Shown: in pieces, positions 1 through 8,273 of the stretch
Layout: each line of letters begins with the position of its first letter
Numbering within the stretch: position 1 is the first letter of the stretch
Source: Methylophilus sp. 13
GTDB taxonomy: Bacteria > Pseudomonadota > Gammaproteobacteria > Burkholderiales > Methylophilaceae
Assembly: GCF_015354335.1 (NCBI RefSeq)
Contig: NZ_JADKYR010000001.1
Location: 310,001 to 374,000, forward strand
Direction of reading: 5' to 3'
Length of the DNA stretch: 64,000 nt
The notes under the pieces: generated by a model
The model's input: only the letters and a program-made list of their open reading frames with translations
Told to the model about the DNA's origin: nothing
The model's database searches: none
Program-made: the position numbers and the translations under genes

Positions 1-1
1 A

Positions 2-1153
2 CCCACGCTGGCACCGGCCTTATTGTGCCGAGGCAGCATCTTACACGTGCTTGGCCGCCATCATGAGGCCTTGGCCAGCTACCAGCAAATCCCGCTAGCC
101 GATCAGCAGAACGCGTTGTTTTATCTTAATCTGGCCAACCTGTATCTGGATATGCTGGACATTGACATGGCCAGCGACTGTTATCGTCAGGCGCTGGCAC
201 TGGAGCCACACAACCCGACGTTGCACTGGAATCTGGCGTTATTCCAGTTGCTCACCGGCGATTATGCGCAAGGCTGGGCCATGTACGAAAGTGGCAAACA
301 TGCGCCACATCTGCCCAGGGGACGCCGTGCAGCCTGTGTGCAACCGATGTGGACCGGCGAACAATCCCTGCAAGGCAAGCGTATCTTGCTTTACACCGAA
401 CAGGGTCTGGGCGATACCATCCAGTTTATACGCTACGCCAAACTGGTCGCCGCCTTGGGTGCACAGGTCATTATTGAAGCGCAAGCGAGCCTGATTCCCT
501 TGTTGCGCTCACTGGGGCCAGACTATTTACTGATTGCCGCGGGCACCGCTTATCAGGACTATGATTACCATTGTTCGCTCATGAGCTTGCCATATGTCTT
601 CAAGACAGAACTCGGCAATCTGCCTCAGCACACCCCTTACCTGTTTGCCGCGCCTGACAAGGTAAGCCGTCTGCAGATGAGAGATCAGAAAAGATTACGG
701 GTAGGCCTGGTCTGGTCAGGATCCACCACGCATCAGAAAGATCGTTACCGCAGCATTCCGCTAGCGCAGCTGGCGCCGTTGCTGGCACTGGATGCGAGTT
801 TTCATAGCCTGCAAAAAGAAGTCCGCGATACTGACCAGGCTGCGTTAAGCGGGCTACCACAACTCACGCAGCACCAGGCCGAACTAGAGGATTTTAGCGA
901 TACAGCTGCGCTCATCGCACACATGGATCTGATTATTTCAGTGGATACTTCAGTCGCACATCTGGCTGGCGCCATGCACAAACCGGTATGGATATTGTTA
1001 GCTGACCCACCTGATTTTCGTTGGCTGCTCGCACGCGAAGACAGTCCGTGGTATCCCTCGGCCAGACTGTTCAGAGCCCATGAGCATGATTGGACAAGTG
1101 TCATTACAGACGTCAAACAGGCGCTGGCAGAAGTGATTGCAGAAAAATCGTAG
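2..1153 (+). CDS. TPR protein with C-terminal glycosyltransferase-9-like domain (5' end missing)
   Basis: The reading frame is open to the left edge, so the true start lies outside the window; the TTG at 23 is only the first possible start inside it. The N-terminal part (about residues 1-85) holds TPR repeats (e.g. ALALEPHNPTLHWNLAL). The rest resembles the heptosyltransferase-like (GT9-type) domain often fused to TPRs in bacteria, with a LYTEQGLGDTIQFIRY segment and a C-terminal SVDTSVAHLAGAM nucleotide-sugar-binding motif. Such proteins are commonly found beside flagellin genes and are presumed to glycosylate protein or glycan; donor and acceptor cannot be read from sequence. It is convergent with the flagellar block, whose last stop codon is 73 bp away. 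Given the flagellins and glycan genes downstream, a flagellin-modifying role is plausible but inferred. Confidence 0.75.
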   Translation, partial: PTLAPALLCRGSILHVLGRHHEALASYQQIPLADQQNALFYLNLANLYLDMLDIDMASDCYRQALALEPHNPTLHWNLALFQLLTGDYAQGWAMYESGKHAPHLPRGRRAACVQPMWTGEQSLQGKRILLYTEQGLGDTIQFIRYAKLVAALGAQVIIEAQASLIPLLRSLGPDYLLIAAGTAYQDYDYHCSLMSLPYVFKTELGNLPQHTPYLFAAPDKVSRLQMRDQKRLRVGLVWSGSTTHQKDRYRSIPLAQLAPLLALDASFHSLQKEVRDTDQAALSGLPQLTQHQAELEDFSDTAALIAHMDLIISVDTSVAHLAGAMHKPVWILLADPPDFRWLLAREDSPWYPSARLFRAHEHDWTSVITDVKQALAEVIAEKS

Positions 1154-1226
1154 ACCCAGTAACTCTCTGGCAAAACAGGAGGCGGCAATGTTACTGCGAC
1201 AAAGTCTCTATCTGAGACTGGCCAGT

Positions 1227-1505
1227 TTAATGGTCGGCCTGCCCTTGTTCCAGCTTGTATAACCAAGCCAGAATTTCAGCAATCGCCTGGTACAACTGTG
1301 GGGGAATATGGGCATCGAGTTCGACCTGCATGAGCAGGTTGAGCATGGCTTGTGACTCATGCACATAGACTTCGTGTTCTTGCGCCAGGGCAATGATGCG
1401 TTGTGCGAGCAGACCATTGCCTTTGGCCACCACACGTGGCGCCAAATCCCCGGCTTCGTAAGCCAGGGCCACGGCAGATTGGGTATAAGGCTTATCCTGC
1501 TGCAT
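1227..1505 (-). CDS. FhlB-like protein (isolated FlhB C-terminal domain)
   Basis: A 92-residue protein matching only the cytoplasmic C-terminal domain of FlhB/YscU export-switch proteins, for example the run APRVVAKGNGLLAQRI followed by VHESQAMLNLLM and a C-terminal ...QAIAEILAWLYKL. It lacks the membrane part and the NPTH autocleavage motif of true FlhB, as known FhlB/FlhX proteins do. Those proteins can partly replace the FlhB C-domain in flagellar export switching. I chose the ATG at 1505 (MQQDKPYTQ); a GTG at 1535 would add ten residues. Either start overlaps the end of the FliK-like gene upstream, so the two are probably translationally coupled. It is the last gene of the fliD-fliS-fliT-fliK run. 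Confidence 0.75.
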   Translation of the reverse strand: MQQDKPYTQSAVALAYEAGDLAPRVVAKGNGLLAQRIIALAQEHEVYVHESQAMLNLLMQVELDAHIPPQLYQAIAEILAWLYKLEQGQADH

Positions 1506-2628
1506 ATTGCGGCCTGTGCTGCGCGATTTCTTCACGCACGATTTGCAAGGAATCCAGCTTCACGCCAGAAGCTTGCAAATTCATGGCCAGCGTACTGCGG
1601 CCAGATTGCATTTCCTTGAGGCTCGCTGCATCCGTGGGCTGCACACGGACACTAAAGCGCCCGTTAGCCAGCGTGATTCTTACAGCCACCTCGCCCAGCC
1701 TTGGCAGCTGCAATTTCAAATTGCTAAACAAACTGTTTAAGGTCGGGTCTTCGCTAGACTGCTGGGAATTTTTGCGCTCACTGACCTGCCACTCCATCAT
1801 CTGGCCGGGCCAGACTTCACCATGCCAAATCACACGCTGCTGTTCCAGCACCTGTAACTGTTGCGACACCATCTCCGGCGGTACAAAGTGAGGTTTGTTT
1901 TGCGGCTCTTGCAGTAGTTGATGCCAGGGCCGGGTGCCCAGCGTCGCCTCTTTCAGGTGAGACTCATAGAACAAGCCCGAGCTATCCAGCGCATGCTTGA
2001 GATCTTGCGCCAGCACTTGCGGCTTTTGCGGGCTGTTGCTGACCACGGTTTGTGCCTGCAAGACGGCAGATTGCGACTGAAACGGGCTGGCATCCAGCCA
2101 GCGCTGTAGGTTTCTGGCGGGAGAGCTTAACTCGACCAGACTCGATTGCCCGGCCGCATTCTGTACCAGACTTTGCATAGTAGCGGGGTTGTCTGCATGT
2201 GGCGTCTCTGCCAGCAACCCAGCTGTCGACAGCCGTGACGTGCCCGCCGCGGAAGACTGCACACCCCAGCGCACTTGCGGATAGCCCTCGGCGTCTTTGC
2301 CCTGGCCTTGTGCCAGCCCCATAAACTGCATGTTCAGTGTTTGCTGTTGCGACAAGTAAGCGGGTAATTGCATCTGCACCACCATGGGTGGCTGGTTGGG
2401 TAACTGGATTTGCACTTTAAAAGCAGCCAGGTCGGCATTGCCTGCGCCTTTTTGAGCGTTGTCTTTTTGCAAAATCAGTCCGGTAAACTGCATGCCTGGA
2501 CGCATGCGTTCCCATAAAGGGGCTTCGGCTTGGGTACCTTCCACCGGCATGATGGAAGTGACCGCACGCAAGTTCTCAGTTTCACTGGTAATGAAACGTT
2601 GTGAGAGGACTTGCGGGATAGGAATCAT
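1492..2628 (-). CDS. FliK-like flagellar hook-length control family protein
   Basis: 378 residues. The C-terminal third (about 285-370) has the FliK C-terminal fold pattern: a Leu-rich stretch LNSLFSNLKLQLPRLGEVAV, then ITLANGRFSVRVQP and a final amphipathic segment. The N-terminal region is Gln/Ala-rich and low in complexity, as usual for FliK-type proteins. Classical FliK senses hook length and switches the export apparatus through FlhB; here the next gene encodes an isolated FlhB C-terminal domain, so the pair may act together on export specificity. The gene abuts fliT (stop of fliT at 2629). A second, canonical fliK in the main hook operon elsewhere would be expected, so this may be an accessory paralogue. 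Product family is fairly sure, exact role is not. Confidence 0.65.
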   Translation of the reverse strand: MIPIPQVLSQRFITSETENLRAVTSIMPVEGTQAEAPLWERMRPGMQFTGLILQKDNAQKGAGNADLAAFKVQIQLPNQPPMVVQMQLPAYLSQQQTLNMQFMGLAQGQGKDAEGYPQVRWGVQSSAAGTSRLSTAGLLAETPHADNPATMQSLVQNAAGQSSLVELSSPARNLQRWLDASPFQSQSAVLQAQTVVSNSPQKPQVLAQDLKHALDSSGLFYESHLKEATLGTRPWHQLLQEPQNKPHFVPPEMVSQQLQVLEQQRVIWHGEVWPGQMMEWQVSERKNSQQSSEDPTLNSLFSNLKLQLPRLGEVAVRITLANGRFSVRVQPTDAASLKEMQSGRSTLAMNLQASGVKLDSLQIVREEIAQHRPQYAAG

Positions 2629-2961
2629 CTAAATCACATCCGGTGGGGTGCGTGCATGTAGCTGCGCATCAAAAATCATATCGGTAATGCGATGCATGAC
2701 GGGATAGAGCAAATTACGGATCTCGCCATCATCGGCCAAAATTTTCTGCACCAACTCCTGTTTGCGCAAATGCTGCGCCTGTGTCAGTTGCTCGGATTGT
2801 AAACGCAAGGTTTGTTCCAGCGCTTTGATCACTTCGATCTTGAGCATGTAAGACTGCTCCAGCTCTGTCACTTTTTCCCAGGCATTTTGCTGAGCGGCCA
2901 GCAGCATCTGCGCCATGATTTTGGCAGCAGACTCATAAGTATTAATCAGCGCCTTGGACAT
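2629..2961 (-). CDS. fliT: Flagellar export chaperone FliT
   Basis: A 110-residue, largely helical protein starting MSKALINTYESAAKIM. The length, the charged helical composition and the position directly behind fliS fit FliT, the export chaperone of the filament cap FliD (and an FlhDC antagonist in enterics). The ATG at 2961 lies one base after the fliS stop, so translation is likely coupled. An in-frame extension to 3045 exists but lies inside fliS and is rejected. Sequence similarity between FliT proteins is low, so the call leans on gene order fliD-fliS-fliT. Confidence 0.75.
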   Translation of the reverse strand: MSKALINTYESAAKIMAQMLLAAQQNAWEKVTELEQSYMLKIEVIKALEQTLRLQSEQLTQAQHLRKQELVQKILADDGEIRNLLYPVMHRITDMIFDAQLHARTPPDVI

Positions 2962-2962
2962 A

Positions 2963-3451
2963 TCAGGCCCCGGCCATGGCCAAATGTTGATACGCCTGTG
3001 CTTTTTCTGCGATCGCCGAGTTTTCCAAGGCATTCTGTTGTGCAAGGCGGCTCATCCCCGATTTTTCCAGCGTTTCCCAGGCGCCTTTCAACTCCATGAG
3101 CAACTGCTGAACTTCATAAACTTTAGTACTATCCTGACGCAGGCTCGCTTGCATGAGTGTACGGATCATGTATTCATACAGCTGGTCCAGATTGAGGGCA
3201 ACCTCGCCCCCTGCACGTTTGTTCAAGCTGGTACGCAAACCGCTTTCAATGATGGAAATGGCTTTGGAGATATATTCACCTTTTTGCGGAATATCCTGCT
3301 TTTGAATCGCTTGCTGCGCGCGGATGCAGGCAGTTACAGCACCTTCGTAAAGCATGATCGTCAGCTTGAGCGGACTGGCATCCACGACGCCGGTTTCCAA
3401 ACCTACTTTGGCGTAGGCATTAATGCCAGATTGTTTCGATCCAAACATCAT
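2963..3451 (-). CDS. fliS: Flagellin-specific chaperone FliS
   Basis: 162 residues with the FliS signature: N-terminal INAYAKVGLETGV, then SPLKLTIMLYEGAVTACIRAQ, and LNLDQLYEYMIRTLMQASLR in the middle. FliS binds the disordered C-terminus of flagellin in the cytosol, prevents premature polymerisation and delivers it to FlhA. The family is usually 125-135 residues; the extra 30 or so at the C-terminus are Ala/Gln-rich and of unknown use. It lies 24 bp behind fliD and one base before fliT, in an apparent flaG-fliD-fliS-fliT operon. Confidence 0.92.
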   Translation of the reverse strand: MMFGSKQSGINAYAKVGLETGVVDASPLKLTIMLYEGAVTACIRAQQAIQKQDIPQKGEYISKAISIIESGLRTSLNKRAGGEVALNLDQLYEYMIRTLMQASLRQDSTKVYEVQQLLMELKGAWETLEKSGMSRLAQQNALENSAIAEKAQAYQHLAMAGA

Positions 3452-3475
3452 GATTCTCCTGATAATATTCCGCGA

Positions 3476-5164
3476 TTAGCTATTTTTGCTTATTGCACTC
3501 AATTGTTGTGTCAACGCACTGCTCTGGTTTTGCATGCTGCTGAGTAATGCGTCCAGTTTTGCGTACTGGGCACGATAACTTGCTTCAAGGCTTGGCAGCT
3601 TGGCGCTCAAGTCATCGGCTTTTTTATTCAATGATTTAATAGACGACTGCAAACCGTCTGTCCTGGTGGCCAACGCAGCATCGGAGTCCAGCCAGCTATC
3701 AAGCATGCTACTAAACTCCCCGATTAGGCCGCGGTTGAAAGTCACCGTGCCACGGTCTCCAGTCGCAGCGCCTAAAATACTGAGTTTCAAACCTGCGCTA
3801 TTCTGACCAAATGCGCCGGTCAGGGTATTACCACTGCCAATCGCATTCACACCATTCAGGGTACCAGCCACATCTTGTGAGCTGCTCCCCGCTTGTGAGA
3901 TATTGACGGCATAGGTGCCAGAAACTGTTTTATCCCCACTGCTGACGAAGCTGACCAATGGATCGGTACTGCTTGCCGAAGGCGAAAAGATTTTCGCCAC
4001 ATCGGAAGGGCTATTCGCCATCGCTTTCTGAAACTTGGTATCATTCAGCGTCATGACTCCGCCATCGCCCACGGTGACGCCAATATCACTCAAGGTACGG
4101 TAGGTACTGGCCGTAGGAGAGATGCGGGACATCATTAATCCGAGTTTCACTGACACGTCACGGGCCACCGAGTCACCCAGCAAAGGGCCATTGGCAGAAG
4201 ATCCGCCATCAACGAACTTTGTCAGGCTACGCAGACTGGTATTCAGTTTGTTGTAGGCATCGACAAAGCTCTGTACAGAACTTTTAATCGCGCTATTGTC
4301 CGTCGCAATCGTCATTGCATTAGGTGTGCTGGTGACCGCCTTCAGGTTTAAGGTCACACCCTCAATCACATCAGTAATGGTGTTACTCGCCTTACTGATG
4401 CTCAACCCATCAACAGTCAATAACGCATTTTGTGCAGCCTGAAGCTCACTTAAGTTTTTACCACTACCGCTGGAGGCGGTCGGGTCATAAGCAAAGGTGG
4501 ACAAGCCGCTACCGTCGGTATTGTTGCCATCGTTATCCGTGACATCAATCTTCAGACTATTGGCTGCACCAGTGTCCATGGAAGTGATCACCAGGCGGTT
4601 ACCAGTACCGTCATTGACAATAGACGCCGTGACAGAAGCATTTTGTGCGTTAATGGCATCACGGATACCGGACAGGGTATTGTTGCTACTGTCGATATTG
4701 ACCGTAATCGCATTTTTGCTGCTATTCGCAGTAAAAGAAGCTGCCGTACTACCGTTGGCTGGGGTATAAGTACCAAAGGAAATCTTCAGGCTCCCGGTAC
4801 CAAAAGTGGTACTGGCATCGCTATAGGCAGACGTGGTAATACGTTGGGAAGTCGCCAGCTGGCTCACCGAAATGCTGTGGTTGCCATTGGTAGCGCTACC
4901 ATTTGCAGTCGCGCTGATACTGTTTGAATCGGTGAGCGTCACGGATTGCGCATTAAACTTGCCGGCACTAGACAGACCATCCAAAGCTGTTTGGAAGGTA
5001 CTCAATCCACTTTTCAACGTACCGTACGCAGAGAGTTTGGCATTGTAAGTAGAGACTTGCGTCTTGATCTGGGTAATCGGCTGCTGGGCAGACGTCATCA
5101 TGGCACTGACAAGAGAGTCAATAGGTAACCCTGATGAGCCCGTTGAGCTTACAATTGATGCCAT
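3476..5164 (-). CDS. fliD: Flagellar filament cap protein FliD (HAP2)
   Basis: 562 residues. The N-terminus carries the FliD_N pattern (GLPIDSLVSAMMTSAQQPI, then a heptad-rich ISTYNAKLSAYGTLKSGL-like helix) and the C-terminal 60 residues form the second conserved coiled region (SLNKKADDLSAKLPSLEASY ... LLSSMQNQSSAL). The middle is Ser/Thr/Asn-rich, as expected of surface-exposed cap domains, and could itself be glycosylated. FliD caps the growing filament and folds exported flagellin. It lies 30 bp downstream of flaG and 24 bp upstream of fliS. At 562 residues it is somewhat longer than the enteric protein (about 470). Confidence 0.93.
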   Translation of the reverse strand: MASIVSSTGSSGLPIDSLVSAMMTSAQQPITQIKTQVSTYNAKLSAYGTLKSGLSTFQTALDGLSSAGKFNAQSVTLTDSNSISATANGSATNGNHSISVSQLATSQRITTSAYSDASTTFGTGSLKISFGTYTPANGSTAASFTANSSKNAITVNIDSSNNTLSGIRDAINAQNASVTASIVNDGTGNRLVITSMDTGAANSLKIDVTDNDGNNTDGSGLSTFAYDPTASSGSGKNLSELQAAQNALLTVDGLSISKASNTITDVIEGVTLNLKAVTSTPNAMTIATDNSAIKSSVQSFVDAYNKLNTSLRSLTKFVDGGSSANGPLLGDSVARDVSVKLGLMMSRISPTASTYRTLSDIGVTVGDGGVMTLNDTKFQKAMANSPSDVAKIFSPSASSTDPLVSFVSSGDKTVSGTYAVNISQAGSSSQDVAGTLNGVNAIGSGNTLTGAFGQNSAGLKLSILGAATGDRGTVTFNRGLIGEFSSMLDSWLDSDAALATRTDGLQSSIKSLNKKADDLSAKLPSLEASYRAQYAKLDALLSSMQNQSSALTQQLSAISKNS

Positions 5165-5194
5165 AATCTAGTCTCCAAATACAATCACAATTCA

Positions 5195-5542
5195 TCACAC
5201 CGTTTGACGAATGACTAGGCCTCTTAATTTGTCCAGCGTCTTGCTAATGGCCAGCACCTCCTCATTTGGGATTTGCCTGAGCACCTTCTGTGTCTCGGTG
5301 TCGACCACTTTCACGACGATACGGTCTGTGTCATCATCAATCGAAAACTGTATGGTTTGCAGCGCAGGCGCCACATAGTCATTCAGTTTTTTTACCGCCC
5401 CGGTCAAAGTGGCTTTATCCATCGCTTCGACAGGTTTTTGCTCGCCGCTGGCTTCTGCATACTTCACCAGCTTCAAGCTATTTACTGCAGGCACACCTGT
5501 TAATGTGCGGTTACCGCCAACACCATCCATAGATTGAGTCAT
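5195..5542 (-). CDS. flaG: FlaG family protein
   Basis: 115 residues ending in the FlaG core: FSIDDDTDRIVVKVVDTET, then VLRQIPNEEVLAISKTL and LRGLVIRQTV. FlaG proteins influence filament length; mechanism unknown. The gene sits between a flagellin gene and fliD, the usual place for flaG. The first 50 residues are poorly conserved. Confidence 0.88.
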   Translation of the reverse strand: MTQSMDGVGGNRTLTGVPAVNSLKLVKYAEASGEQKPVEAMDKATLTGAVKKLNDYVAPALQTIQFSIDDDTDRIVVKVVDTETQKVLRQIPNEEVLAISKTLDKLRGLVIRQTV

Positions 5543-5567
5543 GATGCTGCTCCTCTGCTTAGCCTAA

Positions 5568-5593
5568 AATCCACAGAGGGATGCCTCTGTGGA
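5568..5593 (-). terminator. Hairpin terminator after flagellin gene 1
   Basis: Perfect 11-bp arms (ATCCACAGAGG / CCTCTGTGGAT) around a four-base loop, followed on the minus strand by a short T run. It lies 22 bp after the flagellin stop codon and before flaG. It may limit read-through from the highly expressed flagellin gene into flaG-fliD. Confidence 0.75.
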
Positions 5594-5615
5594 TATGATT
5601 CAAGTGTCTGAACAA

Positions 5616-6416
5616 TTAACCTCTCAGCAAGCTCATGACACTGTTAGGCAACTGGTTGGCTTGGGCCAGCATTGCTGTGCCTGCCTGTTGCAGAATCTGG
5701 TTACGGGTCATCTTCGCAGTTTCTGACGCGAAGTCTGCATCCGTAATCCGGGATTTCGCTGCAGAAATGTTTTCCACGTTCACTTGCAGGCTGCTCACAA
5801 CGGCTTCAAAACGGTTTTGGTAGGCACCCAGACTGGCACGTGAAGTGTTCACCGCATCCAGTTGTGCATCAATCGCGGTAATCGCTGCAGTCGCGTCTGA
5901 CACGGTGGAAACGTTGCCACTCACTGAGGCTGCTGTCACTGCACTCACCTGCAAGGTGTCAGCTGAACCAGAACCAATCTGGAAGGTGTAGCCTGAACCG
6001 CCAAATACATTCAAACCGTTAAACTGGGTAGATGTACTCAAGCGGGATAATTCTGAAGTCAGCTGTGTAAACTCTGTGTTCAGGTTGGCACGGTCACCAG
6101 AACCATAGCTGCCGTTGGCTGCCTGTACGGCCAGTTCACGCATACGTTGCAGGGCGTCTGTCGCTTTGGACAAACCACCTTCTGTCACTTGCAGGTAAGA
6201 AATCGCGTCGTTTGAGTTACGAATCGCAACATCACTACCACGAATTTGGGAGTCCATGCGAGTGGCAATCGCCATGCCCGCTGCATCATCTTTGGCGCTA
6301 TTGATACGCAAGCCGGAAGACAAACGCTGAATCGATTGATTCAAGCCTGTTTGTGAAGCATTCAGGTTACGCTGTGCATTCAGAGATGCAATATTGGTAT
6401 TAATTACAGAAGCCAT
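5616..6416 (-). CDS. Flagellin 1
   Basis: 266 residues. The D0/D1 termini are canonical: N-terminus ASVINTNIASLNAQRNLN and RLSSGLRINSAKDDAAGMAI; C-terminus RITDADFASETAKMTRNQIL and a final QANQLPNSVMSLLRG. The centre is minimal, lacking large D2/D3 domains: residues about 140-190 are a short Ser/Thr/Ala-rich segment (SGSADTLQVSAV ... GNVSTVSDATAA), the part expected to face outward and the likely site of O-glycosylation. It is nearly identical to flagellin 2 outside that segment. Two sigma-28-like promoters precede it. It is the flagellin nearest the flaG-fliD operon. Confidence 0.95.
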   Translation of the reverse strand: MASVINTNIASLNAQRNLNASQTGLNQSIQRLSSGLRINSAKDDAAGMAIATRMDSQIRGSDVAIRNSNDAISYLQVTEGGLSKATDALQRMRELAVQAANGSYGSGDRANLNTEFTQLTSELSRLSTSTQFNGLNVFGGSGYTFQIGSGSADTLQVSAVTAASVSGNVSTVSDATAAITAIDAQLDAVNTSRASLGAYQNRFEAVVSSLQVNVENISAAKSRITDADFASETAKMTRNQILQQAGTAMLAQANQLPNSVMSLLRG

Positions 6417-6524
6417 GTTAAATCTCCTTTAGAGTCGTATATCCAATGAGTGTCAAATGGGCATGTCATATCAACGTTGATTCACTTGCGACTACGTGTT
6501 TGCTATTCAGCGTTGTTATTACTT

Positions 6525-6551
6525 TTATCGACCTCGCCAGAAATTTCTTTA
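6525..6551 (-). promoter_or_regulatory. Sigma-28 promoter, proximal, flagellin 1
   Basis: Reading the minus strand: TAAAGAAA, an 11-base spacer, then GTCGATAA. The FliA consensus is TAAAGTTT-N11-GCCGATAA; the -10 matches 7 of 8. It lies 109 bp before the flagellin start. The same element occurs before flagellin 2. Confidence 0.8.
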
Positions 6552-6598
6552 ATGCTGCACTTTAAATTTCTGTTGGGTAGATCATGCACTTGAAACTA

Positions 6599-6625
6599 TT
6601 TACGACTCCTCTCGGAAAAACTTTA
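6599..6625 (-). promoter_or_regulatory. Second (distal) sigma-28-like promoter, flagellin 1
   Basis: Minus strand: TAAAGTTT (exact -35 consensus), 11-base spacer, GTCGTAAA (-10, six of eight). It lies 74 bp upstream of the proximal site and is also kept in front of flagellin 2, which suggests that it is used. Confidence 0.6.
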
Positions 6626-7169
6626 ATATCAAATCATTCATGGCAAATTCAAGCCGTGCAACATGGCTACCATGCCGGTGTCAGCATGGTCATCGCGTCA
6701 GCACGACTTGGTCTACTCTTGCGAAAAATCCCGTGTAATTTCCTTCAGTCCTGCAGTCTCCATGAACTCATTTTGTGCCCGCTGCACTCAAGTGAGTTAG
6801 CGGTACACCAACATGCCTACTTTACCGTAACCAAGCCAGCATAATTTGGCTAAACAACGACGTTTTTACCTGCTTATCTTCAAAGTCGCACAGACGCTCA
6901 CTGAGAGATGGAGTACGTTGAAATCAGAGGTGAAAATAAAGGTATTCTTTTTATTTTCAGAAACTTATCGAATTGCTTGACGTATTGTGGATCATGAAAC
7001 GAAGAAGGGAAATGAAAGCCACTCGGCTGTAGATCAGGCGCAATGTTGCATCCGCAGGACAAACCTGCAATGCCCATGTTGTGACACGCCAGTGCAAGGG
7101 TTTATGCTGTTGTGTTAGACCGGCAGATCAGGATGCGTAGCCAGGTGCTGACTGACAATGCTGGCGACT
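6626..7169. other. Intergenic stretch between flagellins 1 and 2
   Basis: About 540 bp between the distal promoter of flagellin 1 and the terminator of flagellin 2. A short plus-strand frame at 6584-6844 overlaps the promoter and has no recognisable domain, so I do not call it. I see no RNA gene or repeat here; it may be debris left by the flagellin duplication. Confidence 0.5.
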
Positions 7170-7209
7170 AAAAAAAGAAAAGCGAGCACTTGTCTACACA
7201 AATGCTCGC
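7170..7209 (-). terminator. Rho-independent terminator of flagellin 2
   Basis: On the minus strand a 12-bp stem (GCGAGCATTTGT / ACAAGTGCTCGC, one G-T pair) with a four-base loop is followed by a T-rich run. It lies 25 bp after the flagellin 2 stop codon. Confidence 0.88.
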
Positions 7210-7234
7210 CATGGTTTGAAAGCCTCGAGAAAAC

Positions 7235-8038
7235 TTAGCCTCTGAGCAAGCTCATGACACTGTTAGGCAACTGGTTGGCTTGGGCCAGCATTGCTGTGCC
7301 TGCCTGTTGCAGAATCTGGTTACGGGTCATCTTCGCAGTTTCTGACGCGAAGTCTGCATCCGTAATCCGGGATTTCGCTGCAGAAATGTTTTCCACGTTC
7401 ACTTGCAGGCTGCTCACAACGGCGTCAAAACGGTTTTGGTAGGCACCCAGGCTGGCACGTGAAGTGTTCACCGCATCCAGTTGCGCATCAATCGCGGTAA
7501 TCGCTGCAGTCGCTGCAGACGCTGTAGCAACGTTGTTGCCGCTAATCGTCGCCGCAGTCACTGCACTCACCTGCAAGGTATCTCCAGAACCAGAACCAAT
7601 CTGGAAGGTGTAGCCTGAACCGCCAAATACATTCAAACCGTTAAACTGGGTAGATGTACTCAGACGGCCCAATTCTTGAGTCAACTGCGTAAACTCTGTA
7701 TCCAGATTGACACGGTCACCAGAACCGTAGCTACCGTTGGCTGCCTGCACGGCCAGTTCACGCATACGTTGCAGGGCGTCTGTCGCTTTGGACAAACCAC
7801 CTTCTGTCACTTGCAGGTAAGAAATCGCGTCGTTTGAGTTACGAATCGCAACATCACTACCACGAATTTGAGAGTCCATACGGGTGGCAATCGCCATGCC
7901 CGCTGCATCATCTTTGGCGCTATTGATACGCAAGCCAGAAGATAAACGCTGAATCGATTGATTCAAGCCAGTTTGTGAAGCATTCAGGTTACGCTGTGCA
8001 TTCAGGGATGCAATGTTGGTATTAATTACAGAAGCCAT
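7235..8038 (-). CDS. Flagellin 2
   Basis: 267 residues, nearly identical to flagellin 1 over the N-terminal ~110 and C-terminal ~90 residues, including at the DNA level. Differences are concentrated in the central exposed segment (SGSGDTLQVSAVTAATISGN, residues about 140-190) and a few positions around 105-120. The pair is a recent tandem duplication that also copied about 200 bp of upstream DNA with both promoters. Being monocistronic with a strong terminator and two sigma-28 sites, it is likely expressed separately. Confidence 0.95.
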   Translation of the reverse strand: MASVINTNIASLNAQRNLNASQTGLNQSIQRLSSGLRINSAKDDAAGMAIATRMDSQIRGSDVAIRNSNDAISYLQVTEGGLSKATDALQRMRELAVQAANGSYGSGDRVNLDTEFTQLTQELGRLSTSTQFNGLNVFGGSGYTFQIGSGSGDTLQVSAVTAATISGNNVATASAATAAITAIDAQLDAVNTSRASLGAYQNRFDAVVSSLQVNVENISAAKSRITDADFASETAKMTRNQILQQAGTAMLAQANQLPNSVMSLLRG

Positions 8039-8148
8039 GTTTTAGTCTCCTTCAGAGTCCTATGTGTAGTTAGTGTCAAATCGGCATGTCATATCAACGT
8101 TGATCCACTTTTTGACTTCGTGTTTGCTATTCAGCGTTGTTATTACTT

Positions 8149-8175
8149 TTATCGACTTCGCCAGAAATTTCTTTA
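8149..8175 (-). promoter_or_regulatory. Sigma-28 promoter, proximal, flagellin 2
   Basis: Minus strand TAAAGAAA-N11-GTCGATAA, the same boxes and spacing as before flagellin 1; one base of the spacer differs. It lies 111 bp before the start codon. Confidence 0.8.
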
Positions 8176-8222
8176 ATCATGCACTTTAAATTTCTGTTGG
8201 GAAGATCATGCACTTGACACTC

Positions 8223-8249
8223 TTTACGACCCTACTCGGAAAAACTTTA
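8223..8249 (-). promoter_or_regulatory. Second (distal) sigma-28-like promoter, flagellin 2
   Basis: Minus strand TAAAGTTT-N11-GTCGTAAA, again matching the flagellin 1 arrangement, while the surrounding bases have begun to diverge. It lies between flagellin 2 and the aminotransferase gene. Confidence 0.6.
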
Positions 8250-8273
8250 AACGTGGCGATGCGTGAGACAGTC

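Noticed and set aside
6584-6844. 86-codon frame upstream of flagellin 1
   Set aside because: Begins among the promoter elements of flagellin 1, has no domain, no ribosome site and no matching frame before flagellin 2.
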